Assembly: GCA_051251725.1 (NCBI GenBank)
Contig: JBPOFN010000034.1
Location: 1-47,749, forward strand
Length of the DNA stretch: 47,749 nt
Reading direction: 5' to 3'
Origin: JALZUE01 sp051251725
GTDB taxonomy: Bacteria > Pseudomonadota > Gammaproteobacteria > Enterobacterales > Alteromonadaceae
This document shows, piece after piece, positions 17,134 through 26,568 of this stretch; within the stretch, counting starts at the first letter, position 1, and every line of letters starts with the position of its first letter. Under the pieces are notes generated by a model. It worked only from the letters and a program-made list of their open reading frames with translations. It was not told the DNA's origin and made no database searches. Made by a program: the position numbers and the translations under genes.

Positions 17134-17394
17134 TTAAAGAGCTTTAATAGCAGCGTTAATACGGCTTTTGCTACGAGCAGCTTTGTTTTTGTGGATAAGA
17201 CCTTTGCTTGCGTAACGATCTAAGATCGGTGTTGCAGCAGCAAATTCTTTTGTAGCTGTGTCTTTGTCACCGGCTTCAATAGCAGCGATTACTTTTTTAA
17301 CTAAAGTACGCATCATTGAGCGACGGCTTGCATTATTCTGACGACGCTTTTCTGATTGAACTGCGCGTTTCTTAGCTTGCTTTGAATTAGCCAA
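17134..17394 (-). CDS. rpsT: 30S ribosomal protein S20
   Basis: An 86-residue basic helical protein, full length for S20 (MANSKQAKKRAVQSEKRR at the N-terminus). The start codon is TTG at 17392-17394, preceded by AGGAG. E. coli rpsT also uses UUG, which limits translation and takes part in autogenous control, so conservation here supports similar regulation. It is monocistronic with a good promoter (17443-17471) and terminator, and diverges from murJ, the usual arrangement in gammaproteobacteria. Confidence 0.98.
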   Translation of the reverse strand: MANSKQAKKRAVQSEKRRQNNASRRSMMRTLVKKVIAAIEAGDKDTATKEFAAATPILDRYASKGLIHKNKAARSKSRINAAIKAL

Positions 17395-17442
17395 GGTGAA
17401 CTCCTAAAAGTTGATATATATAGCTTAAATTTAAGGCGACGA

Positions 17443-17471
17443 AATATGCCTTTTTTTCGAAAGATTGTCAA
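17443..17471 (-). promoter_or_regulatory. Sigma-70 promoter for rpsT
   Basis: On the minus strand TTGACA (17466-17471), exactly 17 bases, then CATATT (17443-17448). The -35 is perfect and the -10 matches 4 of 6. It lies about 50 bases upstream of the TTG start. Confidence 0.72.
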
Positions 17472-17676
17472 ATGCTTTCGTGTTTATTTTCTCAGTTAAT
17501 CGGGATTTTCTACTTATTTGCAGGTTTAATCAACAATCTTTGTAAAATAATCGAATTTACCTGTTGTGACCGATAATAATTTTAACGTTAAGTTTAGGTT
17601 GAGTGCGAGCCGTTTTTCACTGCATAATAAAAGGTATTGATACTACTGCAATTAAATATTTTTTATTGGAATTCCA

Positions 17677-19257
17677 TTGAGTAAAAAACTTATCAAATCA
17701 GGTCTAATTGTTACCCTTATGACCTTTATTTCACGTGTGCTTGGTTTAGTTCGAGATGTAGTTATTGCAAATATTATGGGCGCGGGGGCGGCGGCCGATG
17801 TTTTTTTCTTTGCCAATAAAATACCTAACTTCTTGCGTCGATTATTTGCCGAGGGCGCTTTTGCCCAAGCGTTTGTGCCGGTACTAAGTGAATATAAACA
17901 TCAAGATGAACTCGATGGCACAGGCTTAGATCAAACTCGTTTATTGATAGCGCAAGTTGCAGGTACTTTAGGTGTGTTGGTCACCATAATGACATTAATT
18001 GGCATGATCGCTTCGCCGGTGTTTGTAATGTTATTTGGTTTTGGCTGGTTTGTTGATTGGCTAAATGATGGGCCGGCAGCGGAAAAATTTGATTTGGCGT
18101 CGAGTTTATTAAAAATTACTTTTCCGTATTTATGGTTTGTCTCGTTAACGGCACTTTCTGGCGCGGCGTTAAATACCTTAGGTAAATTTGGCGCGTCGTC
18201 GTTTACCCCTGTTTTGCTCAATGTTTGTATTATTTCGATGGCGATTTATGGCGCTGATAGTTTTGATAATCCGGCTTATGCGTTAGCTTGGGGGGTATTT
18301 TTAGGTGGTTTAGCGCAGTTTCTGTTTCAAATTCCATTTTTAATTAAAGCGAAAGTGTTAGTTAAACCTAAGTGGGCATGGCATGGGGCAGGGGTTACTA
18401 AAATTCGTAAATTAATTGTGCCGGCCTTGTTTGGTGTTTCGGTAACACAAATTAATTTATTGCTTGATACCTTGATTGCCAGTTTTTTAGTGACCGGCTC
18501 AATTAGTTGGCTCTATTACGCTGATCGCTTATTGGAGTTTCCGCTTGGTATTTTTGGTATTGGTATTGCCACCGTAATTTTACCGAGCTTGTCAAAACTG
18601 CATAGCCAAAAAAGTACTCAAGCTTTTGATAATACTATTGATTGGGCGATTAAAATTGTCTGCTTTTTTGGTTTGCCGGCGCTGGCTGGCCTAATGGTGT
18701 TAGCACAGCCGATTATTATGGTGTTATTTATGCGCGGAGAGTTTGATGTAAACGAGGTGACACAAGTCTCTTATGCGTTATTTGCTTACCTTTCGGGCTT
18801 AATGAGCTTTATGTTTATCAAGGTTTTAGCGCCGGGCTATTATTCGCGTCAAGATACTAAAACGCCGGTTAAAATAGGCATCATCGCTATGGTTGCAAAT
18901 ATGGTGTTTAATTTAATGTTGGCACCCTTTTTTGGTTATGTCGGCTTAGCGATGGCAACCACAATGTCAGCAACTTTGAACGCCTTTTTGTTATATCGCG
19001 GTTTAAAAAGCTTAGGAGTTTATCGCATGTCTTTGTCCGCGAAAGCAGCGATTATTAAGTTGGTGATCTCAGCGTCAGTGATGGCGGCTGTTGTTTGGAC
19101 GTTGTCGCCAAACTTTGAGCAATGGTTAAGCTTTAGTTTTTTTGAAAGTGTCTGGCGCCTAAGTCTTTATATCACTGCAGGCGTTATTTCATTTTTTGCT
19201 TTTGCCTTGTTAACGGGTATTCGTCCAAGCGATTTAAAAGTTAAAGTGGTGGGTTAA
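17677..19257 (+). CDS. murJ: Lipid II flippase MurJ
   Basis: A 526-residue inner-membrane protein of the MVF/MurJ family with about 14 membrane segments, flipping lipid II for peptidoglycan synthesis. The N-terminus contains the conserved TFISRVLGLVRDVVIA and NFLRRLFAEGAFAQAFVPVL region, including arginines known to be needed in MurJ. The start is TTG at 17677 (LSKKLIKSGL read as MSKKLIKSGL) behind a GGA stretch. It is the first gene of the ribF-ileS side of the conserved rpsT-divergent block; 215 bp separate it from ribF. Confidence 0.97.
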   Translation: MSKKLIKSGLIVTLMTFISRVLGLVRDVVIANIMGAGAAADVFFFANKIPNFLRRLFAEGAFAQAFVPVLSEYKHQDELDGTGLDQTRLLIAQVAGTLGVLVTIMTLIGMIASPVFVMLFGFGWFVDWLNDGPAAEKFDLASSLLKITFPYLWFVSLTALSGAALNTLGKFGASSFTPVLLNVCIISMAIYGADSFDNPAYALAWGVFLGGLAQFLFQIPFLIKAKVLVKPKWAWHGAGVTKIRKLIVPALFGVSVTQINLLLDTLIASFLVTGSISWLYYADRLLEFPLGIFGIGIATVILPSLSKLHSQKSTQAFDNTIDWAIKIVCFFGLPALAGLMVLAQPIIMVLFMRGEFDVNEVTQVSYALFAYLSGLMSFMFIKVLAPGYYSRQDTKTPVKIGIIAMVANMVFNLMLAPFFGYVGLAMATTMSATLNAFLLYRGLKSLGVYRMSLSAKAAIIKLVISASVMAAVVWTLSPNFEQWLSFSFFESVWRLSLYITAGVISFFAFALLTGIRPSDLKVKVVG

Positions 19258-19472
19258 ACCCATAACTAAATTTTAAATTGTTCAGTTTTATTCGGTGAAA
19301 TTTATCTTTGAAGTTCAATTTATCAACAATTAAACAGAAATTTTCGTTAAATTGTTTAACGTTGCTGATTCTTCTTGACGAGTAATATATAATCCGTCGG
19401 TTTTTTATCCGATATTATTTGATATTTGGGTGCCAATTAATTTGATTTTTATAATGCAGGGTTAGTTTGTAA

Positions 19473-20399
19473 ATGCAGCTTGTTCGAGGTCTTCAAAATA
19501 TACAGCCAACCGATCACGGTTGCGTATTGACGATTGGTAACTTTGATGGGGTGCATTTAGGTCACAAACGTGTGTTAGAAGCCCTAGTCGAGCAAGCTCG
19601 TCAGTTGAATACTGTTGCCGCCGTGATGGTGTTTGAACCGCAGCCGCAAGAAGTATTTGCAAAAGAAAACTCGCCAGCAAGGCTAACCCGATTACGTGAC
19701 AAATATAACTTATTGCAAAAATTAGGTGTGCAGCGCTTAATTTGTGTCAATTTTAATGAAGAGTTTGCGCGTCAGTCAGCTGAACAGTTTATCGAAAAAT
19801 TGTTAGTGAATAAGCTCGGTATTAAACATTTAATCATTGGTGATGATTTTCGTTTTGGCCAAAATCGCATCGGTGATTTCACTATGTTAAATGCTTATGG
19901 CCAGCGTTTTAACTTTGCTGTGACCGACACAAAAAGTTATAAAATGTCGGATTGCCGCATTAGCAGCACAGAAATTCGTAAAGCATTAGAAAAAGACGAC
20001 TTAACTACGGCAGAAGCTATGTTAGGTCGGCCATATGCGATTACTGGCCGGGTAATACATGGCGAAAAAAATGGTCGGAAATTTGGTTTTCCAACGGCGA
20101 ATGTTTTATTAAAACGTTTGGTATCACCGGTGGCCGGTGTTTATGCCGTTAGCGTAATGATTAATCAGCAGCAACATTATGGTGTTGCAAATATTGGCTG
20201 CCGACCAACCTTACATGGTATTCGCCAGCAATTAGAAGTACATATTTTTGACTTCAATCAAAACCTTTATGGCCAACAGATTGAAGTGACAATGTTGAAA
20301 AAGATCCGAGCTGAAAAGAAGTTTGAGTCAATTGATGCATTAATTAGCCAGATACAAAAAGATAGTGAGCAAGCTCGATTATTTATTAACAAACTCTAA
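19473..20399 (+). CDS. ribF: Bifunctional riboflavin kinase / FMN adenylyltransferase
   Basis: A 308-residue cytosolic enzyme making FMN and FAD from riboflavin. The N-terminal adenylyltransferase domain has GNFDGVHLGH (22-31) and the ISSTEIRKAL signature; the C-terminal flavokinase domain has GRKFGFPTAN. Full length for the family. It precedes ileS by about 50 bp in the same direction, as in E. coli. No FMN riboswitch is seen upstream, consistent with a housekeeping role. The 215-bp gap after murJ may hold its promoter; none was clear. Confidence 0.97.
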   Translation: MQLVRGLQNIQPTDHGCVLTIGNFDGVHLGHKRVLEALVEQARQLNTVAAVMVFEPQPQEVFAKENSPARLTRLRDKYNLLQKLGVQRLICVNFNEEFARQSAEQFIEKLLVNKLGIKHLIIGDDFRFGQNRIGDFTMLNAYGQRFNFAVTDTKSYKMSDCRISSTEIRKALEKDDLTTAEAMLGRPYAITGRVIHGEKNGRKFGFPTANVLLKRLVSPVAGVYAVSVMINQQQHYGVANIGCRPTLHGIRQQLEVHIFDFNQNLYGQQIEVTMLKKIRAEKKFESIDALISQIQKDSEQARLFINKL

Positions 20400-20456
20400 C
20401 AGTTTGTCATAAATAATTAAGCCACAAACGATTAACTATAACGGATAATGATTGAA

Positions 20457-23294
20457 ATGAGTGATTACAAACATACGTTGAATTTGCCTGATACGACATT
20501 TGCTATGAAAGGCAATATGGCGAATCGTGAACCACAAATGTTAAAAGCGTGGGCAGAAAAAGATCTTTATGGCCAAATTAGAGCGGCTAAAAAAGGTAAA
20601 AAATCATTCATTTTGCATGACGGCCCTCCGTACGCCAATGGTGATATTCATATTGGTCATGCGGTAAATAAAATTCTTAAAGATATTATTGTTAAGTCAA
20701 AAACCTTATCTGATTTCAATGCGCCATACGTGCCAGGCTGGGATTGTCATGGTTTACCGATTGAATTAATGGTTGAGAAAAAAGTTGGCAAGCCAGGCCA
20801 TAAAGTTTCGGCCAGTGTTTTTCGCGAAAAATGTCGCGAATATGCAGCGAAACAAGTTGCCGGCCAGCGTGAAGACTTTAAGCGTTTAGGTGTGTTTGCT
20901 GATTGGGAAAATCCTTACCGGACCATGGACTTTGGGACCGAAGCGAATATTATTCGTTCTTTAGGTAAAATTGCTGAAAACGGCCATTTACATCAAGGTT
21001 TCAAACCTGTGCATTGGTGTACAGATTGTGGTTCTTCTTTGGCGGAAGCAGAAGTTGAATACAAAGACAAACAATCGCCAGCCATCGATGTCAAGTTTAC
21101 CGCCGTCGATCAAAACATTGCGGATAAATTTGATCACCCTGAAAATCATCAAGGTGAAGGTGCTATTTCTGCCGTTATCTGGACCACTACTCCTTGGACA
21201 CTGCCAGCTAACCGCGCTGTTGCAGTGCATGCTGACGTTGAATACACCTTAGTACAATGTCAAACAGAGCAAGGGCAAGAACGCTTTATTTTAGCTTCTG
21301 ATTTAGTCGCCTCATGTATGGACAGATTTGGTATTGATAAATATCATGCCTTAGGTTTTTGTAAAGGTGCTGATTTAGAATTAGCACAACTTAAACACCC
21401 GTTTTATGACTTTACCGTGCCAATGATTTTAGGTGAACACGTTACTACCGATTCTGGTACTGGTTGTGTCCATACAGCGCCAGGTCATGGTGTAGAAGAT
21501 TTTGTCGTTGGTAAACTTTATAACTTAGAAGTGGCTAACCCTGTTGGCGCTAACGGTGTTTATCTAGAAGACACTGAATTATTTGCCGGCCAGCATGTCT
21601 TTAAAGCGAATGCCAGTGTTGTTGAAACCTTAAAAGAGCAGGGCACATTAGTACATCACCACGCCTTAGAACATTCTTATCCGCATTGCTGGCGTCACAA
21701 AACACCATTGATTTTCCGTGCCACGCCGCAGTGGTTTATCAGCATGGACAACAAAGGTTTACGTCAAGATTCATTAAACGAAATTGAAAAAACCCAGTGG
21801 ATCCCTGATTGGGGTCAACGCCGTATCGAATCTATGGTCGAAGGTCGTCCAGATTGGTGTATCTCACGTCAAAGAACGTGGGGCGTGCCAATGGCTTTAT
21901 TTATTCATCAAGATACCGGCGCTTTGCATCCGCGTAGCATTGAATTGATTGAAGAAGTCGCCAAGCGAGTAGAACAATCAGGTATTCAAGCTTGGTTTGA
22001 TTTAGAAGCACAAGAATTAATTGGTGATGACGCGAAAGAGTACATCAAGGTTCCTGATACGTTAGATGTTTGGTTTGACTCTGGTACCACCCATTATTCT
22101 GTTATTGCTGCCCGTGAAGAATTTGATGGCATCGCTGATTTATACCTTGAAGGTTCAGATCAACATCGCGGCTGGTTTATGTCGTCAATGATGTCTTCTG
22201 TTGCCATGAATGGTAAAGCGCCATACAAACAAGTGTTAACTCATGGTTTTGTCGTTGACGCTAAAGGTCATAAAATGTCTAAGTCGTTAGGCAATGTCAT
22301 CACACCAAAAGAAATTACCAATAACTTAGGTGCTGATATTCTACGTTTATGGACTGCGTCAGTAAATTACACGCAAGAGATTACCGCAGGTGATGAAATA
22401 TTTAAGCGCCAAGCAGATGCTTATCGCCGTATTCGTAACACCTCGCGTTTCTTATTATCTAACCTTAATGGTTTTGAACCAGCGCAGCACCAAGTGGCGT
22501 TTGATGACTTAATCGCGTTAGATAAATGGATTGTTGGCCGTGCAGCTCAATTACAGCAAGAAATTATCACCGCTTATGATGAGTATGAATTTCATCAAGT
22601 GGTGCATAAGTTAATGAACTTCTGTACGACTGAGCTTGGCGGATTTTATTTAGATATTATTAAAGATCGTCAGTACACAGCCAAAAATGACAGTGTTGCT
22701 CGTCGTTCATGTCAAACGGCGATGTACATTATTGCCGAAGCTATGACGCGTTGGATGGCACCAATTTTATCTTTCACCGCCCAAGAAATTTGGCAAGCTT
22801 TACCAGCACCAGTTGGCGAAGCGCGTGATGAATTTGTTTTTACCGGTGTTTGGTTTGACGGTTTAAGTACTGCTGAAAATAGTGATGAATTAAATAATGA
22901 TTTTTGGGCGCAGTTATTAACTGTTCGCGCCGAAGTCAACAAAGCGTTAGAGCTTGCACGCAAAGAGAAACAAGTAGGTAAAGCACTTGAAGCGCAAGTA
23001 ACTCTTTATGCAACTCAAGACTTAGCGAAAAACTTAACTGCGTTAGGAGAAGAGTTACGTTTTGTTTTAATTACCTCAGCTGCCGCTGTGGAAGTAGTAA
23101 CGAGCGCACCAGATGATGCACAAGCAACTGAAGTCGAAGGGCTTTGGTTAAAAGTAGCACCTGCAAATGGTACTAAATGTGATCGCTGTTGGCATGTCAC
23201 TGAAGATGTAGGTGCCAGCGAAGTGCATCCATTATTATGCGGCCGCTGTATTACTAATGTTGATGGCGAAGGTGAAACACGATCGTTTGCTTAA
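20457..23294 (+). CDS. ileS: Isoleucyl-tRNA synthetase
   Basis: A class I aminoacyl-tRNA synthetase charging tRNA-Ile, with CP1 editing. HIGH is at residues 65-68 and KMSKS at 606-610 (numbered from 20457). The C-terminal zinc site CDRCWHV ... CGRC is present. An ATG three codons earlier (20448) is possible, but the homologous N-terminus MSDYKxTLNLP begins at 20457, so I prefer that; the GGAT ahead sits closer to the first ATG. About 945 residues, normal for the bacterial enzyme. Followed by lspA after 31 bp, the classic ileS-lspA arrangement. Confidence 0.97.
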   Translation: MSDYKHTLNLPDTTFAMKGNMANREPQMLKAWAEKDLYGQIRAAKKGKKSFILHDGPPYANGDIHIGHAVNKILKDIIVKSKTLSDFNAPYVPGWDCHGLPIELMVEKKVGKPGHKVSASVFREKCREYAAKQVAGQREDFKRLGVFADWENPYRTMDFGTEANIIRSLGKIAENGHLHQGFKPVHWCTDCGSSLAEAEVEYKDKQSPAIDVKFTAVDQNIADKFDHPENHQGEGAISAVIWTTTPWTLPANRAVAVHADVEYTLVQCQTEQGQERFILASDLVASCMDRFGIDKYHALGFCKGADLELAQLKHPFYDFTVPMILGEHVTTDSGTGCVHTAPGHGVEDFVVGKLYNLEVANPVGANGVYLEDTELFAGQHVFKANASVVETLKEQGTLVHHHALEHSYPHCWRHKTPLIFRATPQWFISMDNKGLRQDSLNEIEKTQWIPDWGQRRIESMVEGRPDWCISRQRTWGVPMALFIHQDTGALHPRSIELIEEVAKRVEQSGIQAWFDLEAQELIGDDAKEYIKVPDTLDVWFDSGTTHYSVIAAREEFDGIADLYLEGSDQHRGWFMSSMMSSVAMNGKAPYKQVLTHGFVVDAKGHKMSKSLGNVITPKEITNNLGADILRLWTASVNYTQEITAGDEIFKRQADAYRRIRNTSRFLLSNLNGFEPAQHQVAFDDLIALDKWIVGRAAQLQQEIITAYDEYEFHQVVHKLMNFCTTELGGFYLDIIKDRQYTAKNDSVARRSCQTAMYIIAEAMTRWMAPILSFTAQEIWQALPAPVGEARDEFVFTGVWFDGLSTAENSDELNNDFWAQLLTVRAEVNKALELARKEKQVGKALEAQVTLYATQDLAKNLTALGEELRFVLITSAAAVEVVTSAPDDAQATEVEGLWLKVAPANGTKCDRCWHVTEDVGASEVHPLLCGRCITNVDGEGETRSFA

Positions 23295-23325
23295 ACGTTC
23301 GTTTTAACGTGGTAAATATTTAAAA

Positions 23326-23850
23326 ATGAAACTTACTTTTAAAGAATCCGGTTTAACTTGGCTTTGGCTAACTGCTGTTTTTTTGATCCTAGATCAAATT
23401 ACTAAACAATGGGTGGCACAAAGCTTTGATTATCGAGAAACCGTAGCGGTAATGCCGTTTTTCAATTTAACTTATGTTCATAACCCTGGGGCTGCGTTTA
23501 GCTTTTTAGCAGATCAGCCCGGTTGGCAACGTTGGTTTTTCACGGCTATTGCAAGTATTGCTAGTATCGTTTTTGTCGTTTGGTTAGCTAAAACTCCGAA
23601 AAGCAATAAAATATTATCTGTCGGATTTTCGTTAATGTTAAGTGGCGCCTTAGGTAACTTGATTGACCGTGTGTTATTTGGCTACGTAATTGATTTTTTA
23701 GATTTTTATGTCGGTAGTTCGCACTGGCCTGCATTTAATGTCGCGGATAGTGTGATTTTAATTGGCGCAGGTTTAATGATTTTAGATTCATTTAAATCAG
23801 ATGATACTGAAAAATCAACAGACTCAGATAAAGCTAAAAAGTCAGCTTAA
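23326..23850 (+). CDS. lspA: Lipoprotein signal peptidase (signal peptidase II)
   Basis: A 174-residue inner-membrane aspartyl protease with four membrane segments that removes signal peptides from prolipoproteins. Conserved motifs are LDQITK (22-27), NPGAAFSFL (53-61), catalytic D123 in YVIDFLDF and D141 in FNVADS. The charged C-terminal tail after residue 158 is not conserved. Its clients in this window would include BamD, the M13 peptidase and the M49-like peptidase. Operonic with ileS. Confidence 0.97.
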   Translation: MKLTFKESGLTWLWLTAVFLILDQITKQWVAQSFDYRETVAVMPFFNLTYVHNPGAAFSFLADQPGWQRWFFTAIASIASIVFVVWLAKTPKSNKILSVGFSLMLSGALGNLIDRVLFGYVIDFLDFYVGSSHWPAFNVADSVILIGAGLMILDSFKSDDTEKSTDSDKAKKSA

Positions 23851-23886
23851 TTAAACTAAGCACTGCTCAATTAACTAAATTTAACA

Positions 23887-23915
23887 GAGTTGCGCTAACT
23901 TAATGTTAGCGACTC
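23887..23915 (+). other. Intergenic hairpin between lspA and fkpB
   Basis: CGCTAAC - TTAAT - GTTAGCG, extended by GAGT / ACTC with a 2-base bulge, ending 14 bases before the fkpB ATG. There is no T run, so it is more likely an RNA processing, stability or translational feature than a terminator. Confidence 0.5.
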
Positions 23916-23929
23916 GGTAGAGAAATAAT

Positions 23930-24364
23930 ATGACCAAGGTTATAGCACCAGACTCAACGATAATTGTCCATATCACCATGAAGCTAGCCGATGGCTCAGC
24001 GGCAGATAGTACAAAAGTAAATAATAAACCGGCTAAAATTATTATGGGCGATGAAAGTATTTCACCTGCCTTTGAAGCGCAAATATTAGGTTTGGCGGTC
24101 GGCGACTCAAAAGAATTTACCCTGCAAGCTGTTGATGCTTTTGGTGAAACGAACCCTGACAATCTTCATTATGTTGATGCCGATAAGTTTTCACTCGAAG
24201 TACCTGCTAAAATCGGTAATATTGTTACCTTTACCCAGCCTGGTGGTATTGAATTACCAGGAATGATCAAAGAAGTTTCAGGCTCGTCAGTAACGGTTGA
24301 TTTTAATCACCCATTGGCTGGGCAAGCGGTCACTTTTGTTATTGATGTGGTAGAAATTAACTAG
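23930..24364 (+). CDS. fkpB: FKBP-type peptidyl-prolyl isomerase (SlpA/FkpB)
   Basis: A 144-residue cytosolic prolyl isomerase/chaperone of the SlyD/SlpA type. The FKBP core is split by the insert-in-flap chaperone domain (about residues 65-115), with GDESISPAFEAQILGLAVGD and the C-terminal DFNHPLAGQAVTF motif. AGAG lies ahead of the ATG. It sits between lspA and ispH exactly as in E. coli. Confidence 0.95.
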   Translation: MTKVIAPDSTIIVHITMKLADGSAADSTKVNNKPAKIIMGDESISPAFEAQILGLAVGDSKEFTLQAVDAFGETNPDNLHYVDADKFSLEVPAKIGNIVTFTQPGGIELPGMIKEVSGSSVTVDFNHPLAGQAVTFVIDVVEIN

Positions 24365-24455
24365 TTGGTACTTAATAATTTACTAGCAATTTAATCATCA
24401 TCTTAGTCAAATAACCGAACTAGATAACTAATCAACGAATAAACAGAGTAACACC

Positions 24456-25385
24456 ATGGATATTATTTTAGCGAACCCTCGAGGTTTTTGTGCCGGCGTC
24501 GATAGAGCAATTAGCATTGTTGATCGTGCATTAGATTTATTCGATGCTCCTATTTATGTTCGTCACGAAGTCGTTCATAACAAGTTTGTGGTTAATGGCT
24601 TAAAAGATCGCGGTGCGGTATTTGTTGATGAACTGCATGAAGTGCCTGACGACTGTACGGTTATTTTTAGTGCCCATGGCGTTTCGAAAGCAGTTAGAAA
24701 TCAAGCTAAAGAGCGCGGCTTAAAAGTTTTTGATGCTACTTGTCCTTTAGTGACTAAAGTCCATATGGAAGTATCACGCGCGAGCCGAAAAAATACTGAA
24801 TGTGTGTTGATTGGCCACGCCGGACACCCTGAAGTCGAAGGCACTATGGGGCAATATGAAAGCCTTGAAGGTGGTATTTATTTAGTTGAATCGGCTGAAG
24901 ATGTTGCCGTTTTACAAGTGAAAAATGCTGATGAGCTTTATTTTTGTAGTCAAACTACTTTGTCAGTAGATGATACCAGTGATGTTATCGACGCATTACA
25001 GAAAAAATTCCCTAATATCAAAGGGCCACGTAAAGACGATATCTGTTACGCGACACAAAATCGTCAAGATGCAGTGCGATCAATTGCTTCGCAAGTCGAT
25101 TTATTATTGGTCGTTGGCGCTAAAAATAGCTCTAATTCGAATCGTTTAAGAGAGCTCGCGGAAAAGATTGGCACAACCTCTCATCTTATTGATACCGCTG
25201 ATAATATTGAAGATAGCTGGTTGCAAGGTGTTGAGCGTGTAGGCGTTACCGCGGGGGCTTCAGCGCCTGAAGTCTTAGTTAAACAAGTTATCGCTAAGCT
25301 AAAGGAGAAAGGCGGTAAAGAAGCGGTTGAACACCCAGGCAGAGAAGAAAATATTGTATTTTCCCTACCAATTGAATTACGCTGA
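24456..25385 (+). CDS. ispH: 4-hydroxy-3-methylbut-2-enyl diphosphate reductase
   Basis: A 309-residue [4Fe-4S] enzyme of the last step of the MEP isoprenoid pathway (HMBPP to IPP and DMAPP). The three cluster cysteines are C12 (GFCAGV), C96 (DATCPLV) and C197 (DICYAT), at the same numbers as the E. coli enzyme; the catalytic EGT motif is near residue 128-130. It ends the murJ-ispH block. Its stop codon is followed at once by an AGATACA array and then a terminator. Confidence 0.98.
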   Translation: MDIILANPRGFCAGVDRAISIVDRALDLFDAPIYVRHEVVHNKFVVNGLKDRGAVFVDELHEVPDDCTVIFSAHGVSKAVRNQAKERGLKVFDATCPLVTKVHMEVSRASRKNTECVLIGHAGHPEVEGTMGQYESLEGGIYLVESAEDVAVLQVKNADELYFCSQTTLSVDDTSDVIDALQKKFPNIKGPRKDDICYATQNRQDAVRSIASQVDLLLVVGAKNSSNSNRLRELAEKIGTTSHLIDTADNIEDSWLQGVERVGVTAGASAPEVLVKQVIAKLKEKGGKEAVEHPGREENIVFSLPIELR

Positions 25386-25386
25386 T

Positions 25387-25414
25387 AGATACAAGATACA
25401 AGATACAAGATACA
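25387..25414. repeat. Heptanucleotide tandem array AGATACA x4 after the ispH stop
   Basis: Four perfect copies of AGATACA start two bases after the ispH TGA and run directly into the ispH terminator stem. Same position and period as the arrays after pssA and serA. Confidence 0.95.
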
Positions 25415-25448
25415 AAACCGTGTTGGCTAGAGCAATACGGTTTTTTAC
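25412..25448 (+). terminator. ispH terminator
   Basis: A 12-bp stem of AAAACCGTGTTG with CAATACGGTTTT (one G-T wobble) around a short loop, then TT. It follows the heptad array directly. Confidence 0.85.
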
Positions 25449-25502
25449 TTTTATATTTTTGTATATGCATGGTTAAATATTTCTATAAGAAAGCTACCCT
25501 TG

Positions 25503-25904
25503 TTACCAACAAGCCGGGGGTGATTTAGTCGCGGTTTGATTGATGGTTAGTTCAGTACAGCCAGTATCTTTAATTTGCGATGTACCAGTCTTAGCTGTTG
25601 CTTTAATAGTAAAAGCAGATGCTGAAGTACCCGAAATAGCAAAACTATAATATTCACTGCTTGGTAACTTAACATCATTACTGTCGCTGCCAGTCGCTGA
25701 GGCATAAGCGGCATTAATCATTCTAAAATTCTCTTGTTCTAAAGCCATGCTTGTTAAACCGGCATGAGCATCTGCACGTCGACTTTTTCTTACCGCTTCT
25801 TGGTAAGATGGAATTGCAATTGTGCTCAGTATGCCAATTATTGCAATCGCAACCAATAGCTCTACTAGGGTAAATCCTGCTGCTTTTTTGTACATTTTTT
25901 CCAT
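25503..25904 (-). CDS. pilE: Type IV pilin-like protein (PilE family)
   Basis: A 133-residue prepilin read from the ATG at 25904, which has an AAGAG ribosome site upstream; the long open frame extending to 26144 is not needed. The short basic leader ends at G, with the mature protein starting FTLVELLVAIAIIGILSTIA, including Glu5. The C-terminus holds the disulfide-loop cysteines (CTELT ... PACW) typical of PilE-type pilins. It is divergent from the FimT/PilW/PilX/PilV operon across 82 bp. Whether it is a major or minor pilin is uncertain; PilE-like minor pilins normally accompany this set. Confidence 0.9.
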   Translation of the reverse strand: MEKMYKKAAGFTLVELLVAIAIIGILSTIAIPSYQEAVRKSRRADAHAGLTSMALEQENFRMINAAYASATGSDSNDVKLPSSEYYSFAISGTSASAFTIKATAKTGTSQIKDTGCTELTINQTATKSPPACW

Positions 25905-25986
25905 TTTATTTGTACTCTTTAGTTCACAAACGCTTAGCTTACTATATACTGAATCAAGTAAAGTTGTAATTGTGAAATGGGATGTT

Positions 25987-26568
25987 ATGCAATTTATACA
26001 AAGGAACGCCTCTAAATACAAGGGTTTTACCCTTATTGAACTAATGGTTGTTGTAGCATTAGTGGGAATATTTGCGACTATCGCTATTCCTTCCTTTCTT
26101 GAGTCATTCGAACGAAAACGGTTAGAAAGTGTTGGTGACAACACGAACTACTTCTTTAAACTAGCTCGTTCAGAAGCCGCTAAAAAAAATCGCGATATTC
26201 TTATTTATATCACCAAAAGCTCAGCGACCAGTTGGTGCATAGGTATGAGTGGTGATGATGAGGATGGGGATAATATATCAGACGAGTGCGACTGCACTAG
26301 TAGTACTAAACTATGCACTGTTGATGAAATAGAAAGAGTGATCTCAAGCACTGATTACAAAGATGTTTCCTTTGACAGTTTAACATTCAATGATAACAAA
26401 GTATCAATTGGCTCAACCCGTGGGCGCTCTGATGCTGGTCAGCTAAATTTTTCAGTTTCTTCTGGTGGTACTAAAAAAGATTTAAAAATTAAACGTAGCA
26501 AAATGGGCCGAGTAATCGTTTGCTCACCGTCCGGTAATAGCTTGAGGTTTGAAAAATGTACCAGCTAA
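25987..26568 (+). CDS. fimT: Minor pilin FimT/FimU-like (GspH domain)
   Basis: A 193-residue prepilin starting at the ATG at 25987 (GGGAT six bases before); the open frame continues upstream without a better start. The leader ends KYKG, then FTLIELMVVVALVGIFATIAI with Glu5, followed by a GspH/FimT-type core. An Asp-rich, Cys-rich insert (GDDEDGDNISDECDC) looks like a calcium-binding loop. The first gene of a four-gene pilin operon; its stop overlaps the next start by 13 bp. Such proteins sit in the pilus tip-priming complex. Confidence 0.85.
   Translation: MQFIQRNASKYKGFTLIELMVVVALVGIFATIAIPSFLESFERKRLESVGDNTNYFFKLARSEAAKKNRDILIYITKSSATSWCIGMSGDDEDGDNISDECDCTSSTKLCTVDEIERVISSTDYKDVSFDSLTFNDNKVSIGSTRGRSDAGQLNFSVSSGGTKKDLKIKRSKMGRVIVCSPSGNSLRFEKCTS

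Noticed and set aside
19258..19472. FMN riboswitch ahead of ribF
   Set aside because: No RFN-type conserved blocks are visible, and ribF homologues in this group are usually not riboswitch-controlled.
25905..26144. Upstream extension of the PilE-like frame as a longer protein
   Set aside because: The class III leader with a ribosome site starts at 25904; the extension runs through the divergent FimT promoter and coding start.
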